64,000 bases of DNA from Schistocerca nitens (GCF_023898315.1 NC_064621.1:135034521-135098520), one strand, 5' to 3'. Shown: positions 33,190 to 46,078, counted from the stretch's first letter. Made by a program: numbers and translations. The notes: generated by a model from the sequence alone, not told the origin.

Positions 33190-34388
33190 AGCGCTTGAAA
33201 TGTCTTCCTTCTAAACTCTCAACCACTCGTTGAATCATGGAGCCGGCCGGAGTGGCCGAGCGGTTCTAGGCGCTACAGTCTGGAACCGCGCGACCGCTAC
33301 GGTCGCAGGTTCGAATCCTGCCTCGGGCATGGATGTGTGTGATGTCCTTAGGTTAGTTAGGTTTACGCAGTTCTAACTTCTAGGGGACTGATGACCTGAG
33401 AAGTTAAGTCCCATAGTGCTCAGAGCAATTTTTTTGAATCATGGACCGTTGCACGTATTCAAATGCTCCCTGACGGTTTCAAATGGTTTCGCAGGCTTCC
33501 ACGACACGTCGATGAAAAATATCATCTTCTGCACAGACCAGTTGTTTAAGGTGCTACCAGAGATGATAATCCAAAGGACAGTGGCTGGAGGAATTTGCAG
33601 GCCATTGAACTGGTCGTCTTCTACCTGTCCATCTGTCATGAACCAGCCAGTGCATCTTATACACCGAGAATGAACTATGGTGAAACTCCGTCACGCATAC
33701 ACCACAAGTTTCTTCTTGTTTGCGTGGATATATCGTGTAGTAGATCTTTAAGTGTTCTAAATAAAGTACTTGTAAGTAGCACCACGTATGGCCCTACCAC
33801 ACAGTCACCTACGATTCCAACCTGTACCGTAATCTTAAAGTCATGCTGATATCGAGCCTGTACCGTGGCATCAGCATTGCAATTGACCCATATGTGGTGG
33901 TTGTGGAAATTTGTTATTCCTTCTCTTTCAAACGTTGCCTCATCTGTAAACGAAACTTCAGTTCTAGAACTGCAGTTTGTGCAACAAACCATCAGCAAAA
34001 GTTCTCCCGTGGTGGGTATCAGCAGGTGTAAGGCCCTCCACGCATTGTAGATGATACGGATACATGAACTGCTCGTGAAGTGTCCTCCATGCTGAATTTG
34101 GAGACGTACCACACGCCAGGGCCACTGCCTATTCTTCGACAGCCCGCAGAATCAGTTCTTCCTCGTCAGGCGTACGAGTAACACATAGGCTTCCTAGGAA
34201 ATAGTCTATGGTGCTACGGGTCGTGTCTCGTCTACGCGACGATACACAGCACGAAAGGCTGGATGACACTCCTGTCTTCGGCCTGGAAACGCCGACTGAT
34301 ACAGCCGTGGAGCCTCGTGTCCATTGTCATTCGCTCGATCATACATAAAAATCATCTCTGCCTGCTCACGAAAAGAATATCCTGCCAT
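33190..34388 (-). pseudogene. Mariner-like transposase relic (DUF4817-type N-terminus)
   Basis: The N-terminus MAGYSFREQAEMIFMYDRA, with ARLYQSAFP-like continuation, resembles the helix-turn-helix (DUF4817) domain of a transposase family abundant in ants and locusts. The catalytic part follows: VSFTDEATFEREGI (first D) near 33960, then HIWVNCNAD and VGIVGDCVVGPYVV. The LDFFLWG-like region survives as PLDYHLW in another frame near 33555. The end (GGHFKRLL) is near 33200. Stops and frameshifts are numerous. A SINE (33242-33433) interrupts the C-terminal end. Confidence 0.7.
33242..33433 (+). mobile_element. tRNA-derived SINE (head type 1), full length
   Basis: It starts GCCGGCCGGAGTGGCCGAG and carries GGTTCGAATCCTGCC and the GTCCTTAGGTTAGTTAGG tail. 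The 12-bp TSD TTGAATCATGGA lies at 33230-33241 and 33434-33445. It landed in the mariner-like relic. Confidence 0.95.
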
Positions 34389-34618
34389 GTCAGAATGGAG
34401 CACTTTCAGTTAACTCACTACCTTTAGTACAAATACAAAATGGATACGTTGAAAAAGCACCTTCTGGTGAAAAGTTGATTTTAAATTCCGGTAAACTTTA
34501 GATGGGAAAATGCAGTAAGCTTAAGACGGTATATGGTCATAAAAGTAAACATACTAAGTCATTTTTTTCCAAACCATAGAAATGTAATGAGCAGTACATT
34601 TATGTCTTTTCAAAGAGG

Positions 34619-34798
34619 GCGGTCTAAGGCGCTGAAGTCATGGACTGTGCGCGGCTGGTCCCGGCGGAGGTTCGAGTCCTCGGGCATGGGTGTGTGTGTT
34701 TGTCCTTAGGATAATTTAGGTTAAGTGGTGTGTAAGCTTATGGACTGATGACCTTAGCAGTTAAGTCCCATAAGATTTCACACACATTTTCTTCTTTG
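34619..34798 (+). mobile_element. tRNA-derived SINE (head type 2)
   Basis: It begins GCGGTCTAAGGCGCT, has GGAGGTTCGAGTCCTCGGGC, then TTGTCCTTAGGATAATTTAGG and a CACACACATTTT-type end. The 8-bp TSD CAAAGAGG is at 34611-34618 and 34799-34806. Confidence 0.85.
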
Positions 34799-34806
34799 CA
34801 AAGAGG

Positions 34807-35206
34807 AAATGTCGCCGTTCCACAAATAGTGAGAGAGTTCAAACCGATTTCTTCATGTATTTTTGACTTACGGCCCCCTTTACCGAATGGACTGCGCTGA
34901 AGCCAGCTTGTCGGCATGACGTCACTGGGCGGTGCAGATGATTTCTTTTTTTTAGGAGGTGCTGGTTGATGAGTGAAAACAAGTCTCCCTCGTAACACAG
35001 TCGCATCTGGGATTCAATGAGTCAATAGGGTGCATAGATACGTGAAGCTGTTGTACCTAGAAAGGCTCCGAAAGTTAACTTTCATTAATAATTAGAAAAC
35101 GAAGAACTTTCTGTCCTACGTCTATGCAAAATTTGTTTTTGTTTTGGTGTAAGGGACGTGTCCCCAAAGTTTTTAAAAGTTTTTTGATACATCCTATATA
35201 AAGGGC
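34807..35206. other. Unclassified sequence before RTE copy 2
   Basis: About 400 bp without recognisable repeats or coding content. Confidence 0.4.
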
Positions 35207-36330
35207 CTTGTTGTTGTTGAGGTCTTCAGTCCTGAGACTGGTATGATGCAGCTCTCCATGCTACTCTATCCTGTGCAAGCTTCTTCATCTCCCAATACCT
35301 ACTGCAACGTACATCGTTCTGAATCTGCTTAGTGTATTCATCTCTTGGTCTCCCTCTACGATTTTTACCCTCCACGCTGCCCTCAAATAATAAATTGGTG
35401 ATCCCTTGATGACTCAGAACACCAACCGATCTCTTCTTGTAGTCAAGTTATGCCACGAACTCCTCCCCAATTCTATTCAGTACCTCCTCATTAGTTATGT
35501 GATCTACCCATCTAATCTTCAGTATTCTTCTGTAGCACAACATTTCGATAGCTTCTATTCTCTTCTTGTCCAAACTATTTATCGTCTATGTTTCACTTCC
35601 ATACGTGCCTACACTCCATACAAATACTTTCAGAAACGACTTCCTCACACTTAAATCTATACCCGACGTTAACAAATTTCTCTTCCTCAGAAACGCTTTC
35701 CTTTCCATTGCCAGTCTACATTTTATATCCTTTCTACTTCGACCATCATTGGTTAATTTGCTCCCCAAATAGCAGAACTCCTTTACTACTTTAAGTGTCT
35801 CATTTCCTAATCTAATTCCCTCAGCAGCACCCGATTTAATTCGACTACATTCCATTATCCTCGTTTTGCTTTTGTTGATGTTCATCTTATATCCTCCTCT
35901 CACGACACTGTCCACTCCTTTCAATTGCTCTTCCATGTCTTTTGCTGTCTCTGATAGAATTACAATGTCATCGGCGAACCTCAAAGTTTTTATTTCCTCT
36001 CCATGGATTTTAATACCTACTCCGAATTTTTCTTTTGTTTCCCTTACTGCTTGCTCAATATACAAATTTAATAACTTCGGGGATAGGCTAAAACCCTGTC
36101 TCACTCCCTTCCCAACCACTGTTTCCCTTTCATGTCCTTCGACTCTTTTAATTGCCATCTGGTTTCGTACAAATTGTAAATAGCCTTTCGCTCTCTCTAT
36201 TTTACCCCTGGCACCTTCAGAATTTGGAAGAGAGTATTCCAGTCAACATTGTCAAAAGCTTTCTCTAAGTCTACAAAAGCTAGAAATGTAGCTTTGCCTT
36301 TCCTTAATCTATTTCCTAAGATACGTCGTA
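35207..36330 (-). mobile_element. RTE-clade LINE, 5'-truncated copy
   Basis: The 3' end shows the same CCTGAGACTGG / TTGTTGTTG tail region as the full copy at 57607-60887. It covers only the RT C-terminal half and 3' UTR. It ends near 36330 within the GTREAIL-to-LRKGK region of the RT. No convincing TSD was found. Confidence 0.85.
35586..36158 (-). pseudogene. RTE reverse transcriptase fragment (FADD intact)
   Basis: This stretch of the RT palm and thumb keeps the catalytic FADDIVIL motif that is mutated in the full-length copy. Other visible segments are GVRQGFSLSP (C to F relative to the other copy), LLNLYIEQAV and KEFCYLGSKLTNDGRS. A further RT piece upstream (LRKGKATFLAFVDLEKAF) at about 36197-36330 is in another frame. 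The region downstream to about 35230 is decayed. It is truncated and inactive. Confidence 0.85.
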
Positions 36331-36719
36331 GGGTCAGTAAGAGTGTAAATGCAAATTTTTTTGTATGTAGTGCCTTGATATGTACAAACATTAGTGTGAT
36401 CATCGTTTTTTCTCTGCGTCAAACAGTCTTCCCGCAAACAAATCACTTACTTTACTATCTGCAGTTTACTGCACGGTCGTAAGTGCACCACTAAGTTGAC
36501 TACGACTGCAGTACAGACTAACCGTTTTGCGTCCAAACATCCACATTTTAACACCTGTCGTGGGAAAGTTAGCATTAATGGGTCGCTCTTTCCTCATGTA
36601 CTTGGAGTTGCTAACCAATTTAAAAACATACTACACAAAATAGCCAAAATTATTAGTTTGCAAAAGAAGTAAATACAGATGAACTGTTGTTCAGTACACT
36701 ATCCTCAATCACCAAGCAA

Positions 36720-37530
36720 AATATCTGCACTTAAACCTTCTATACAATTTATATTATGAAAATTAATGCTCCTATAACACTCCCCTGGGATGCACCGGAA
36801 GTTACTTTTATGTTCGAAGATCTTTCTCCGCTGAAAATGACGTGCTGTGTCCCGTTTCCTAGAGTTCAGTCACACAACTGGTCCGCTTTGCTGTAATCTC
36901 GTGTTTTGTTCACCAGGTGGCAGTGTGGAACAGTACCAAACGCCTTCTTCCCGGCGGCGTCAGGGATTTTCTCTGCCTCGTGATGACTGGGTGTTGTGTG
37001 ATGTCCTTAGGTTAGTTAGGTTTAAGTAGTTCTAAGTTCTAGGGGACTGATGACCATAGATGGTAAGTCCCATAGTGCTCAGAGCCATTTTTGAACCAAA
37101 CGCCTTCTGGAAGTCAAGGAACACGACGTCAACGTTGGTACTGGTATTTTCTGCTCCCCATTGCTTTTTCATTCCCTCTGTTTCGAACAGCTCCTTCAGT
37201 TACGTTTATCTCTTATAAGTCATTCTGACCATCTTTCATCGGCTGATTTTTTTTCTTCTTGTTACTGAAATACTTGAAAATGTTTTGAGTTGACATAATG
37301 TCCTCCACTCTCTGCACATCTCCAAAGAAACTGACCCATCTTCTTCGGAATGTATCTCAGTGCTTTCGAACTCTTTGATATACTTTTTTGTCGCTTCTTA
37401 GTTTATTGTGCCTATGCCTATGCTGGGTTCCAGAAATTTTCTAAGGTTTCCCCTCTCTTTTTTCGACACTTCACGTTTCTTATACTTCAAGTACGTAGTA
37501 AGGCTACGTAAAGGGCTTGTGGACTCTATC
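36720..37530 (-). pseudogene. CR1/L2-like LINE RT relic split by a SINE
   Basis: On the minus strand the RT pattern QKAFGTVPH (for DFxKAFDTVPH), then LVNKTRDYSKADQL, NGTQHVIFSGERSSNIKVTSGASQ (broken here for reading) and GSVIGALIF is visible between about 36760 and 37120. The remainder up to 37530 is upstream RT in decayed form. The SINE fragment at 36949-37094 lies exactly inside the TVPHC region. It may belong to the same LINE family as 32527-33090. Confidence 0.65.
36949..37094 (+). mobile_element. SINE with Gly-like head (type 3), 5'-truncated
   Basis: The 5' part reads CCCGGCGGCGTCAGGG and TCTCTGCCTCGTGATGACTGG, not the usual CTCGGGCATGG join, then the common GTCCTTAGGTTAGTTAGG tail. 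The 14-bp TSD ACCAAACGCCTTCT is at 36935-36948 and 37095-37108. The full-length version of this head occurs at 49553-49756. Confidence 0.88.
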
Positions 37531-37623
37531 AAAGCCTCCACTAGATTAAAGAAATTGTAATCCTGAATGACTCTCTGGCATAACGTCGAGAGGTGGTGCT
37601 ACTTCTCTTAAGAAACACTTCTT

Positions 37624-37823
37624 CAAATGGTTCAAATGGCTCTGAGCACTATGGGACATCATATCTGAGGTCAGTAGTTCCGTAGAACTTAAAACTACTT
37701 AAACTTAACTAACCAAAGAACATCGCAAACATCCATGCCCGAGGCAGAATTCGAACCTGCGGCCGTTGCCGTCGCGTGGTTCCAGACTGAAGCGGCTAGA
37801 ACCACTCGGCCACGGCGGCTGGC
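37624..37823 (-). mobile_element. tRNA-derived SINE (head type 1), full length
   Basis: A mildly diverged copy on the minus strand, starting GCCAGCCGCCGTGGCCGAG, with ATTCGAATTC-like B box changes and the shared tail. The 11-bp TSD AAACACTTCTT is at 37613-37623 and 37824-37834. Its right end is only 36 bp from the LTR element at 37860. Confidence 0.93.
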
Positions 37824-37859
37824 AAACACTTCTTTACGACTATCAGCTAACAGGTACAG

Positions 37860-39752
37860 TGAAAGGGTACAGTACCGCCCGACATTGAAAATAGGTACAA
37901 CATACTTCATTATTTTTGTCAGAACAACACATTTTTTTTGTAAAATAACTCAATTTCAATTAATACAGCGAAGCTGGATACCAGTGTGGGAAAGAATGAC
38001 AATTTATTTATTTAATTGATCACATGTGCACTCCCACAGAGTAAATCCCTACATCCAGTTTGGTGAGATCTGTGAAATGAATGAATGTATGGTCGTCTGC
38101 TAACCGCAGATAGTGAATGTGAATATATGATCATCTTTGAGACGATCCTTTGGCCACCTTTGGTGGGGCCAAAGAGATGAAATTTACCTGAGCTTTGAGC
38201 GCCTGAAATGTGGCTGACCAATACGGTAGCAAGGTGCTCCCCCACTTCAGCAGAGGTGCGAGAGGACCTCGAGAACGGCCATGTTTCAGCACTCTGCCGC
38301 TGGATCTTGTGCTGGTAAGACCTTTTTTAGTTGTGCTCCGTAATGACAAAAGAGTGGAGACATGGTATGCATGTGGAATATTTAAGAGTAGTTTGAAATA
38401 ATAATTTCTCTATTTCAGGAACTTTTGTGGGGAGAATTAAATGTCAGGCAGGTAATATTAATGGGATTGTAGTAATCTTCGGAAGTGGCCAACGGTCACA
38501 ATGAAACCACCTGTAGCAATAAGTTGAAATACTTCCGTGTGCTTAAGTTGAGCTGAATTACTAGCGTGTGTACAATAAGTTGAAATATTTAAGAAATAGC
38601 GTGTGTACCGTAAGTTGAAATATTTAAGAAATGGCGTGTGCAGGACTTGAAATTAGAGACGAGTACTTCCACGTGGTGAGCACTGTGTGAGTCTCAATCT
38701 GTGTATGAGACAAAGGATAAAGAGAAGTACTCGTCCATGGTATCAGTTGAGGACTCGCGTGTGTGATGAATATGTTCTTAATTTTACTTTGCGTGATATG
38801 ATTCCGTGTGACGCCAGATTCAAACTCTGAGAGAGAAGCAAGGTGAGTCGGCCGTCTATCCAGCAACGCCACTTGGCTTGCATTGCACAGGAAGACGTGC
38901 AAATATCTCCAGAGTTCATAGTAGGAAAGTAGAATTACAAAGTGGGGCAGTGTCGTGTGAAACTGGGATAAATACTAATTGAAGTGGGAAAGCTGAAAGA
39001 GATAGTGTTGTGACTATTTAGTGTTTTGTATTCCATGTCGTAGTGTGGTGTGTCATGTAATTTGGGTATGTGTGGTTTGCATGGGAGAGTAGCAAGGTAG
39101 TTTCAAAAGATTAGTGGGTTATGCTTGTTCCTTCGGTACCGCTCGGTCTGGAGGAAAGTTTCGTGATGATGATTGTGAGAGTCGAAGTGTGAGGTATAAT
39201 AAAAGATCCACCATCCTATCCAGAAAGTGCACTGTAGCGTTAAATAATTTACGAGACCATAATATAGAGATTCACCAATGTAAAGCCATGCCCACTGGGC
39301 GGAATTTCTCATGTGTTATTGTTGTAGGTTATAGAATTTGTGTGTTTAGGTTAGAGAATTTATCGGAATAAATAAGATAGTGAAAAGAAAAAGATTGGTG
39401 GACTTTTCCTTCGAATTGTATGTTGTCATAATGTCCAGAATGTATAATGTGTGCGCCATTCATATTCAGTGCGGTGGCCACGTGTTGACAAAAGCCGTTA
39501 AATAAAAAAGAAAGAAAATGTGGTATTGCCAGTGCGTAGTGTACAGTCAGAGTTTTGTAAATTACTGATAGTCAGATGCGTGTTTCCGTTGCGTATTGAT
39601 CATATAGGAGGATAACTTGTAACTTAAGTATGAGTACTAGAGTTCATGTTACTCGATAAATAAGAATGAATCCACTCGCTTGGCAGACCATTCATCTTGC
39701 AGGCCTGACTGCTTGATGCCACAGTATGAGCAAGGCATGTGGGTTCCTCTCA
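37860..39752 (+). repeat. 5' LTR of element 2
   Basis: This 1,893-bp TG...CA repeat differs from its 3' partner at about two dozen positions by eye (roughly 1.4 percent), including a 2-bp indel near 39047. It contains a short tandem array at 38562-38642. The sequence TAATTTCGACCCTGCCAGG follows immediately, with no TGG. Confidence 0.92.
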
Positions 39753-39995
39753 TAATTTCGACCCTGCCAGGATATTTTTTGCCAGGATTTTTTTTGCCAG
39801 GTTATTTTGCTGTTAGGGTTTGCTGTTAAGATTTTTTTTATTTTTTGATGGAATATATTGTGATAGCGCTAAGAAGTAAAAATTTTTTCTGTTTGCAATT
39901 TCTTTCTGGATTGGTGAGGATCTTTTATTTTTTTTATGTAATTAATTGGTATATCGCCCAAGGCTGGAAGATCGTTGTATAATTTTTTTTGCGTA

Positions 39996-41843
39996 ATGTC
40001 CATAGTAACTAGGTCGCAGTCGAAAACTGTAGTCACCATGGAGAATAGCGATTCTGGGGTGAACGTAGCAATGCAGCAGGAAGTAGGTGTCGACCATGGG
40101 CTAATGAGCGGGAACGGCAAACACTCGGAAGGGGCTGAATTGTTCAATGGACCGCTGCTAGGTGATCCATTGAGCGGCGGGCTTTGTTCACAATCGGGGG
40201 CTTTTCCCGACAACGTGGGCGAGCCGGGACTAGGTCAGGTATGCAGTGAAAGTGCAGCTACCCTTAGTGAAGCTATGGTTTCTCAGGCGAACGAGGTGAG
40301 CGCACCGAAAGTAACAAATGACAGTGTGCTACTGCAGTTTTTACAGAGGATGGATAGAGATAATAAGGAAAGATTGGAAGCGATGAATAAAGATAATAAG
40401 GAAAGATTAGAAGCGATGAGTACAGATAATAAGGAGAGAGATAGGGAGAATAAGGAAAGATTTGAAGCAACTAAGGAAAGATTGGAAGCAAATAAGGAAA
40501 GACTGGAGGCAGTGGATAAGGGAAATAAAGAGGCAATGAGGAAGCTACACACAGTTATCGATGAGCGTCTGTCTGCAGTTAATAATCGGTTAGATGAGGG
40601 GGAGAAGAATCTGGGTGCGTTGAAGCAAGTATGTGATGCCGTGAAAGAAAAAGCCAATAATTTGGAGGTACGAATAAGTGCAATAGAGAGCGATATTACA
40701 GAACGTAGGGACGTGTTGCTGGATGAGCGAATCAAAGAGATAGTGGAGGACTTACTTGCAGATAAACAAGGGGCATTAGACAGCGTGGAAGCTCAAGTCA
40801 CCCGGCAGGAAGTGGCGCTAAATAAACACAGGGATGAAGTTGCGGAGGTAGTGGTCAGAATGAATACGATTAGCGCAGATGTAGAAAAGATCAGTATGAG
40901 AGGCGAAACAGGCTCAGACAGCACGCAGCGAGAGGTTTATGCCGACCAGGAGGAGATACAATCACTATTACAGTTTAAGGAGGCACAATTAGAAACAAAT
41001 AGGAAACATAGGGAAGAACTTGCACAGTTGCAATTAGCGTGCAGAAGTGAAGGTGAAACACCACCAGGTAGACTGCAGAGGGAGAGTGAGAAAAATTAGA
41101 AAAACGAAAATAGGCAGAAAAAGGAAGACGAACTCAGAGAGTTAGAAGAACGGTTGTGTCGGATAAAACAGGTGGCAAACCCAACTGGGTATAGTCCAAG
41201 GCCGGAAATCATAAATGCGGAAGAAGAATGTAGGAGGCACTTCGTGTCGGTACAAACGTACACTTGTTTTCCGGATCCTTATAATTACCAACATCCATGC
41301 CTGTGGCTGTCTCAATTTCAAGATTCATTACCTTCATCGTGGGGACCGCTCCTCAAAATGAAGTTTGTGTGTAACCATTTGAGGGACGAGGCTAGAGCGA
41401 AAATGCAGGAAGTTATTAAAGACTGTAGTAGCTACAAGATATTTTGTGACAAGTTTTTAAATGAATTCTGGTCGAAAAGTAAGCAGGACCAGGTTAAGCA
41501 AAGCATTTTGATGATGCCAAATTGTAACGAAGGTGGTATAAGAGATCCAGTGTCGTGCTATCAGGAAATGCTCAGACGAAACAGGTATTTGGATGTGACA
41601 TACGAACCTGGGGAGCTCATTAGGATCTGTATAGCGAAGTTGCCAGTGAAATTGCGCAGAGATATAGCGATAGCAGGCAGAGGGGTAGACGATTCTGCGT
41701 CATTTCAGCACTTGTTACAAGGATTGGGTAATGAGAGCAATATCGTGAACGGAGACACGACTCATAGGTCAAATAGTGTCGAGGATAGACACTATCAGAA
41801 TGACATGAGAGCATGGAATCCTGGCATTTCATTCTTGTCATAA
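39996..41843 (+). pseudogene. Gag-like protein of LTR element 2, one in-frame stop
   Basis: Starting at the ATG 39996 (MSIVTRSQSK), the reading frame runs 615 codons to TAA at 41841-41843 with a single TAG at 41097-41099, no frameshift. Residues about 115-185 form a coiled coil of near-repeated DNKERLEAM-type units (10-11 residues). A second helical region follows (VTRQEVALNKHRDEVAEVV). The capsid-like domain (FPDPYNYQHP, WLSQFQDSLPSSW, FLNEFWSKSKQDQVKQ, CYQEMLRRNRYLDV, LPVKLRRDIAIAGRG) is after the stop. It is the better template of the two copies for defining this gag. No zinc knuckle is evident. Gag assignment is by position and architecture. Confidence 0.78.
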
Positions 41844-42444
41844 TGGATTGAAGGATAGGAGAAACTAATCCAACATATCAGCCCTTAGCATCTTGCCTTA
41901 AAACACATGCAGCTGGCACTGAAAATTGTCTATGTAGCAGACATACTCTACCAATATGTAGGAATGCAAATACCATACTTCTGATCAGAGAATAAAACAC
42001 CAGTAATGGCATCTGTTAGGCTGGTCTCTCAGAGCAAAATTTGCAAATTTTTATTTCGAACACTAAAGTAAAAAGACTGTTTCCTCAAAGAAACCAGTTG
42101 CTAAAATGTTATGTAATAATGCCAATGAGTCCAGTTTAATTAGTGTGATTTGACTATTGCAGGTACTTAACACGTAATGTAAAAAGTAAACATTGTGATC
42201 TGGATGGAATAGGGTACGTTTATACTGCTGTTACAGGTGACATCAGTAACGTGATCGAAGTTTTTAAATTAGATGCCATCTGATGTCATTGTCGTGGTGA
42301 CAGTTATAATGAAGTGTTGTGTATGGTTGTTCGGAATCTGGTGTTAGGGAAAGAGGCCACTAGCACCTAAGTTTCTAACACTTGGGCTGCCCATCTCTCC
42401 CAGCTTGTATATTCTCTGCACACATTTAATTTTCATGTAAGCTT

Positions 42445-42597
42445 AGATTCCTAACTAGCAAATTCTTTACTGTGTATAGTGGACCATTCAGAGTGAGGCG
42501 GATTGTCCATGCAAATGCTGTACTGATTGAGACGATCAAGGGAAAACAATCTCGTGGGCTTCATCACATTTCTAACATCAAATTATGGAAAAGTTAA
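42445..42597 (+). pseudogene. Integrase C-terminal remnant (element 2)
   Basis: The frame VYSGPFRVRRIVHANAVLI, followed by GLHHISNIKLW and TAA at 42595-42597, matches copy 1 with one visible change (HEN to HAN). It marks where pol would have ended and shows that the loss of the upstream pol is shared by both copies. Confidence 0.72.
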
Positions 42598-42807
42598 GAA
42601 TAGATCGAAAGTAGGCAAGTTATGGTAGATAGTCAGTGTATTTATTTGTGGTGTGTAACGTTGTGCAGGGTTAAATCGAACATAAGAATTTTCAGGCGGA
42701 ATGTCAGGAAGTATGACGGAATAGACTGGTCGAATGAGTCATGAACAGGAGTCGACAGAGTGGTGTATGTACGTATTTTTTGTCATATGAATAAGGATCA
42801 AGCAGAA

Positions 42808-42965
42808 ACGACGTGATGATTAATGAGTGGATAAAGATGGTAGATAGAGAAGCGACGTGATAAATAGTAGTGGATAAAGGTGATATTTAAGGAGAGAAGC
42901 GACGTGAAGCAGTGTGATTAATAAAGAGAGATTCGACGTGATGAAACAGTGGTAAATAAAGGTGA
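42808..42965 (+). repeat. Degenerate ~40-bp tandem repeat (element 2)
   Basis: Units carrying CGACGTGAT or AGCGACGTGA cores, the counterpart of 10735-10895. Confidence 0.65.
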
Positions 42966-43842
42966 GTAGAATTAATAATGTGGAGATGTCTTAGATGTAT
43001 GTTACAGAGAGGCCTGTGTATGCTGCAATAGAGATTGATGCCAATGGCGAAGGAAGACCAGGAAATGATGGAGTAATGGACGGACGGAGAGCCGAAATAC
43101 AAATGAAGAGATGAGGACAACTGCACAATGTGAAAGGACATAAAGGGAGTATGAGATCCAGATGGTGAACGTTGTGGAATACTGACGTAGGATGTAATAT
43201 AAGTGTAAATCTAATTCTTACCATAAGATTTGCAATTTGGCAAAAAATAATTTTTTTGTTGTTGTTGAAGCCTGGTACCAGTATAACTAATCAAAACGAT
43301 ACCAAGAATGTGTACAGTTATTTTGCAGGATGAATAATTTGTGTATTTTTTGTTCTTAGATGAAATGTCGCAATTCTAAGTTGATATTTAGCAGGATGAA
43401 TAATCAGTAAAGTGAATGCAGAGGTAAGCCGATGGAGAGAGGTGCCAGGGTGAGAGGACGAATTCGGAGACTGGAAAGCTATCTCCGAAACAGCTTCATG
43501 TGTTATGTGGTTGAGTATAAGGGAGCAAAGGTATGGTATGTTGTCGTGAGTGTGGTGGTGTGAAGGTTAGCTGACTTCTAGACCTATTCTGTTAGTGTAT
43601 TAATGGATTTAATGAGAAGGAAAATGTGATGTCTGGTGAGTGAGAGCCGTAGAGTAGTGTGATCAATGCGCACACTCCTGTAAAGGGGATGCTACCGATC
43701 CATAACTAAAACACTATTGTGTTATTGTTTGATTTGGATGAACCTCGATGGCAGGTCAGGATCTGGCATCATGTGGATGGTACATACATGTCCTAGAAAT
43801 GTTGTTATATATAATAAAAAGGTAAAATATATAAAGAGATAT

Positions 43843-44195
43843 TAATTTCAGTCTGTCACAAGCACAAAGGTGCATTGTATGTTACAGATTTAGAGTCATC
43901 AGTTTCTAAAATGTTTATTGTGTTAGGATGTTAAAGTAGTTTACTATTTAAAAACATGTGGTAGGTAATTGTGCGCTGTGTAGATTATTTTTTATTTTTT
44001 TGTTAGAACACTTTCAAGGGGTATTAATTTCAGTCTGTCACAAGCACAAAGGTTCACTGTATATTGTAGTTTTAGAATCAACCGTTTCTAATATTTTCAC
44101 TGTGATAGGATGTTAGTCTATTATTTGATATTGTAATTATGAGCTGTATAGATTGTGTCTTATTCCTTTTTCTTTAACACTTTCATGTTTTGTAT
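43843..44195 (+). repeat. ~190-bp tandem duplication (element 2)
   Basis: Two units beginning TTAATTTCAGTCTGTCACAAG-like, the counterpart of 11743-12110. Confidence 0.6.
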
Positions 44196-44444
44196 GAGGG
44201 ACGACAGGTACAATCAATAGCACAAGTGTGGGCTGTATATAGAAAAGAGATAAATGTTGATATTGTATGTGTAGAAAACTAGGGTGTATAATTTTATGTT
44301 TTTTAGAACAAAGGTTCTTTTATTACCAATGTATCTAATAGATCATACATGTAATCAATGAGTATTTAAATACTGTAAGAATATCCTTTTGTCTGTAATG
44401 TTGCGAGATGTACGGAAGGGTCTGACTGATTGGGTGTCGTAACG

Positions 44445-44720
44445 CCCATACCGCTAGCGGGGCGAAGCCGACGTCGCCATGGGAGAGGTGACAAAGCCGT
44501 GGCACTCCCCACTCCACTGCCAGTCGGGGTACACTCCACGCGCCAGCTACAGCAGGTCAACGGCCTGGGGCGACACGCACGTACCACTGGCCATTCATAA
44601 GTTCCGCCACCCTTACGACTGGGGAAAGTATCCCGCGGAGGCAACAGCGGGTGGTTTCTTCTGCTCAACGGCGGAGCGACGGCAGAATGAACGACGCACG
44701 GCAGAGTCCGGTGGGCATTT
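44445..44720. other. GC-rich island inside LTR element 2
   Basis: Counterpart of 12285-12560, with conserved pieces such as GGTCAACGGCCTGGGGCGAC and TTCCGCCACCCTTACGACTG. Its conservation as a block in both copies suggests it is part of the family, not a chance insertion. Confidence 0.6.
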
Positions 44721-46078
44721 TTTTACCAGCAGCTATTAACTAGTACTGGACTGTGGAGCCGTGAAACAAGATGACTGCTCGTATGTCTCCATAAGGTGGA
44801 AAGTGAAGGACTGGTGTTTCCACGTTGTGAGTGGTGGAAAAGATTTTGTCTTTAGCAGACAGGACGATCGTTTTGTTTTGTCTTGACCACTGAACGGTGG
44901 GATCCATAAACTTTTGGCAGTGACTTGTTAAGTGTGCTTTGTGAGTTGCATGTGGGACGTTTGGTATACTTAAAGAGGACAGTTGTCGTTTGGTGACTAA
45001 TTATTGTATGAACGCAAGAAACTAGAGTGGGACATTGACATTTGCGTTTGTAGTGGGAGACATTTCTTTAATTGGTGCGGGAATAAGTGCTGTTTGTTGG
45101 AACTTACGACTTTTAATTACACCATGAACTGAAAGGACAGAACCGTGGGTAATAGTAGTTGTAGGGCCATTTCTGGACGACCAGATTCGTGTGGATGGTA
45201 CACTGAGAGTGACTATGACATTTGTGTTTACTGTGAGATACAGTTTACTGTTCAGTGCGTGTTCAAAATGCCGATTTGAGTGACTTAAACACTTTCGTCC
45301 GGGTAACCATGGGAGAGCTTTGACAGCGAGACAGTGTTTCTAGGGAACCTGTCAGCAACCCAAGAAAATCACAGAATGAAATGATTCCGTGTGACTCGCA
45401 AGATAGGGAATAATGTATTTGTACTTGTAATTGTGTAAATTTTTTTATATGTTTCATTCCTGAAGGGACAGCAAGTGTAATTGTATTAAATTAACATTTG
45501 TGTTTAGAATAGTTAGTGTTTTTTTTGTTTGTTTGTTCTGGGTTATCAAGTTCACATAGCATGTTTATTAGAATATTTGGTACACTGATGCTTTAATTAT
45601 TAGCCAGTGGCGTAATAGTAACGTAGCGGCTCTTGTTGCATTGGTCAGTAAGGTTGTCACAGGGGACAAGAGTTTGCATTGCACAACAAATATCGGAATT
45701 AACTGATGCATTTTGATGTCGTGGACAGTAATGATCTTGTTGGTGTGTTGACTGAAGCCACTTATTTTCATTATCACAGTGGTGATATTTCACATTAAAG
45801 TGTAACGAAGGCTAGTTGAAGTGCAAGTTCTTGTCATCTAAATGTGTAACAACAGAGAAATGAGCAGTAGAGTAAGATACGAGAGCTACTGGTGGATTCA
45901 AGCACTTATTGCTTACCTATTTACTGCGTATATTGATCAAAGTTGATGGACTGACTGGCTCAGCAGCAGGTATTTGTACTGGTGGACAAGGATAAGGTTA
46001 AACTCACAGTCGAGTAGTGGTGGCAATTGCTTAAGTGATGATAGTTAACGAGGTATGACATGATGTCTTAGGTTGACT

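Noticed and set aside
33242-33433. CTGATGA in SINE tails as hammerhead cores
   Set aside because: The SINE tail folds as a GGGACT/AGTCCC hairpin and lacks the GAAA and helix arrangement needed for a hammerhead.
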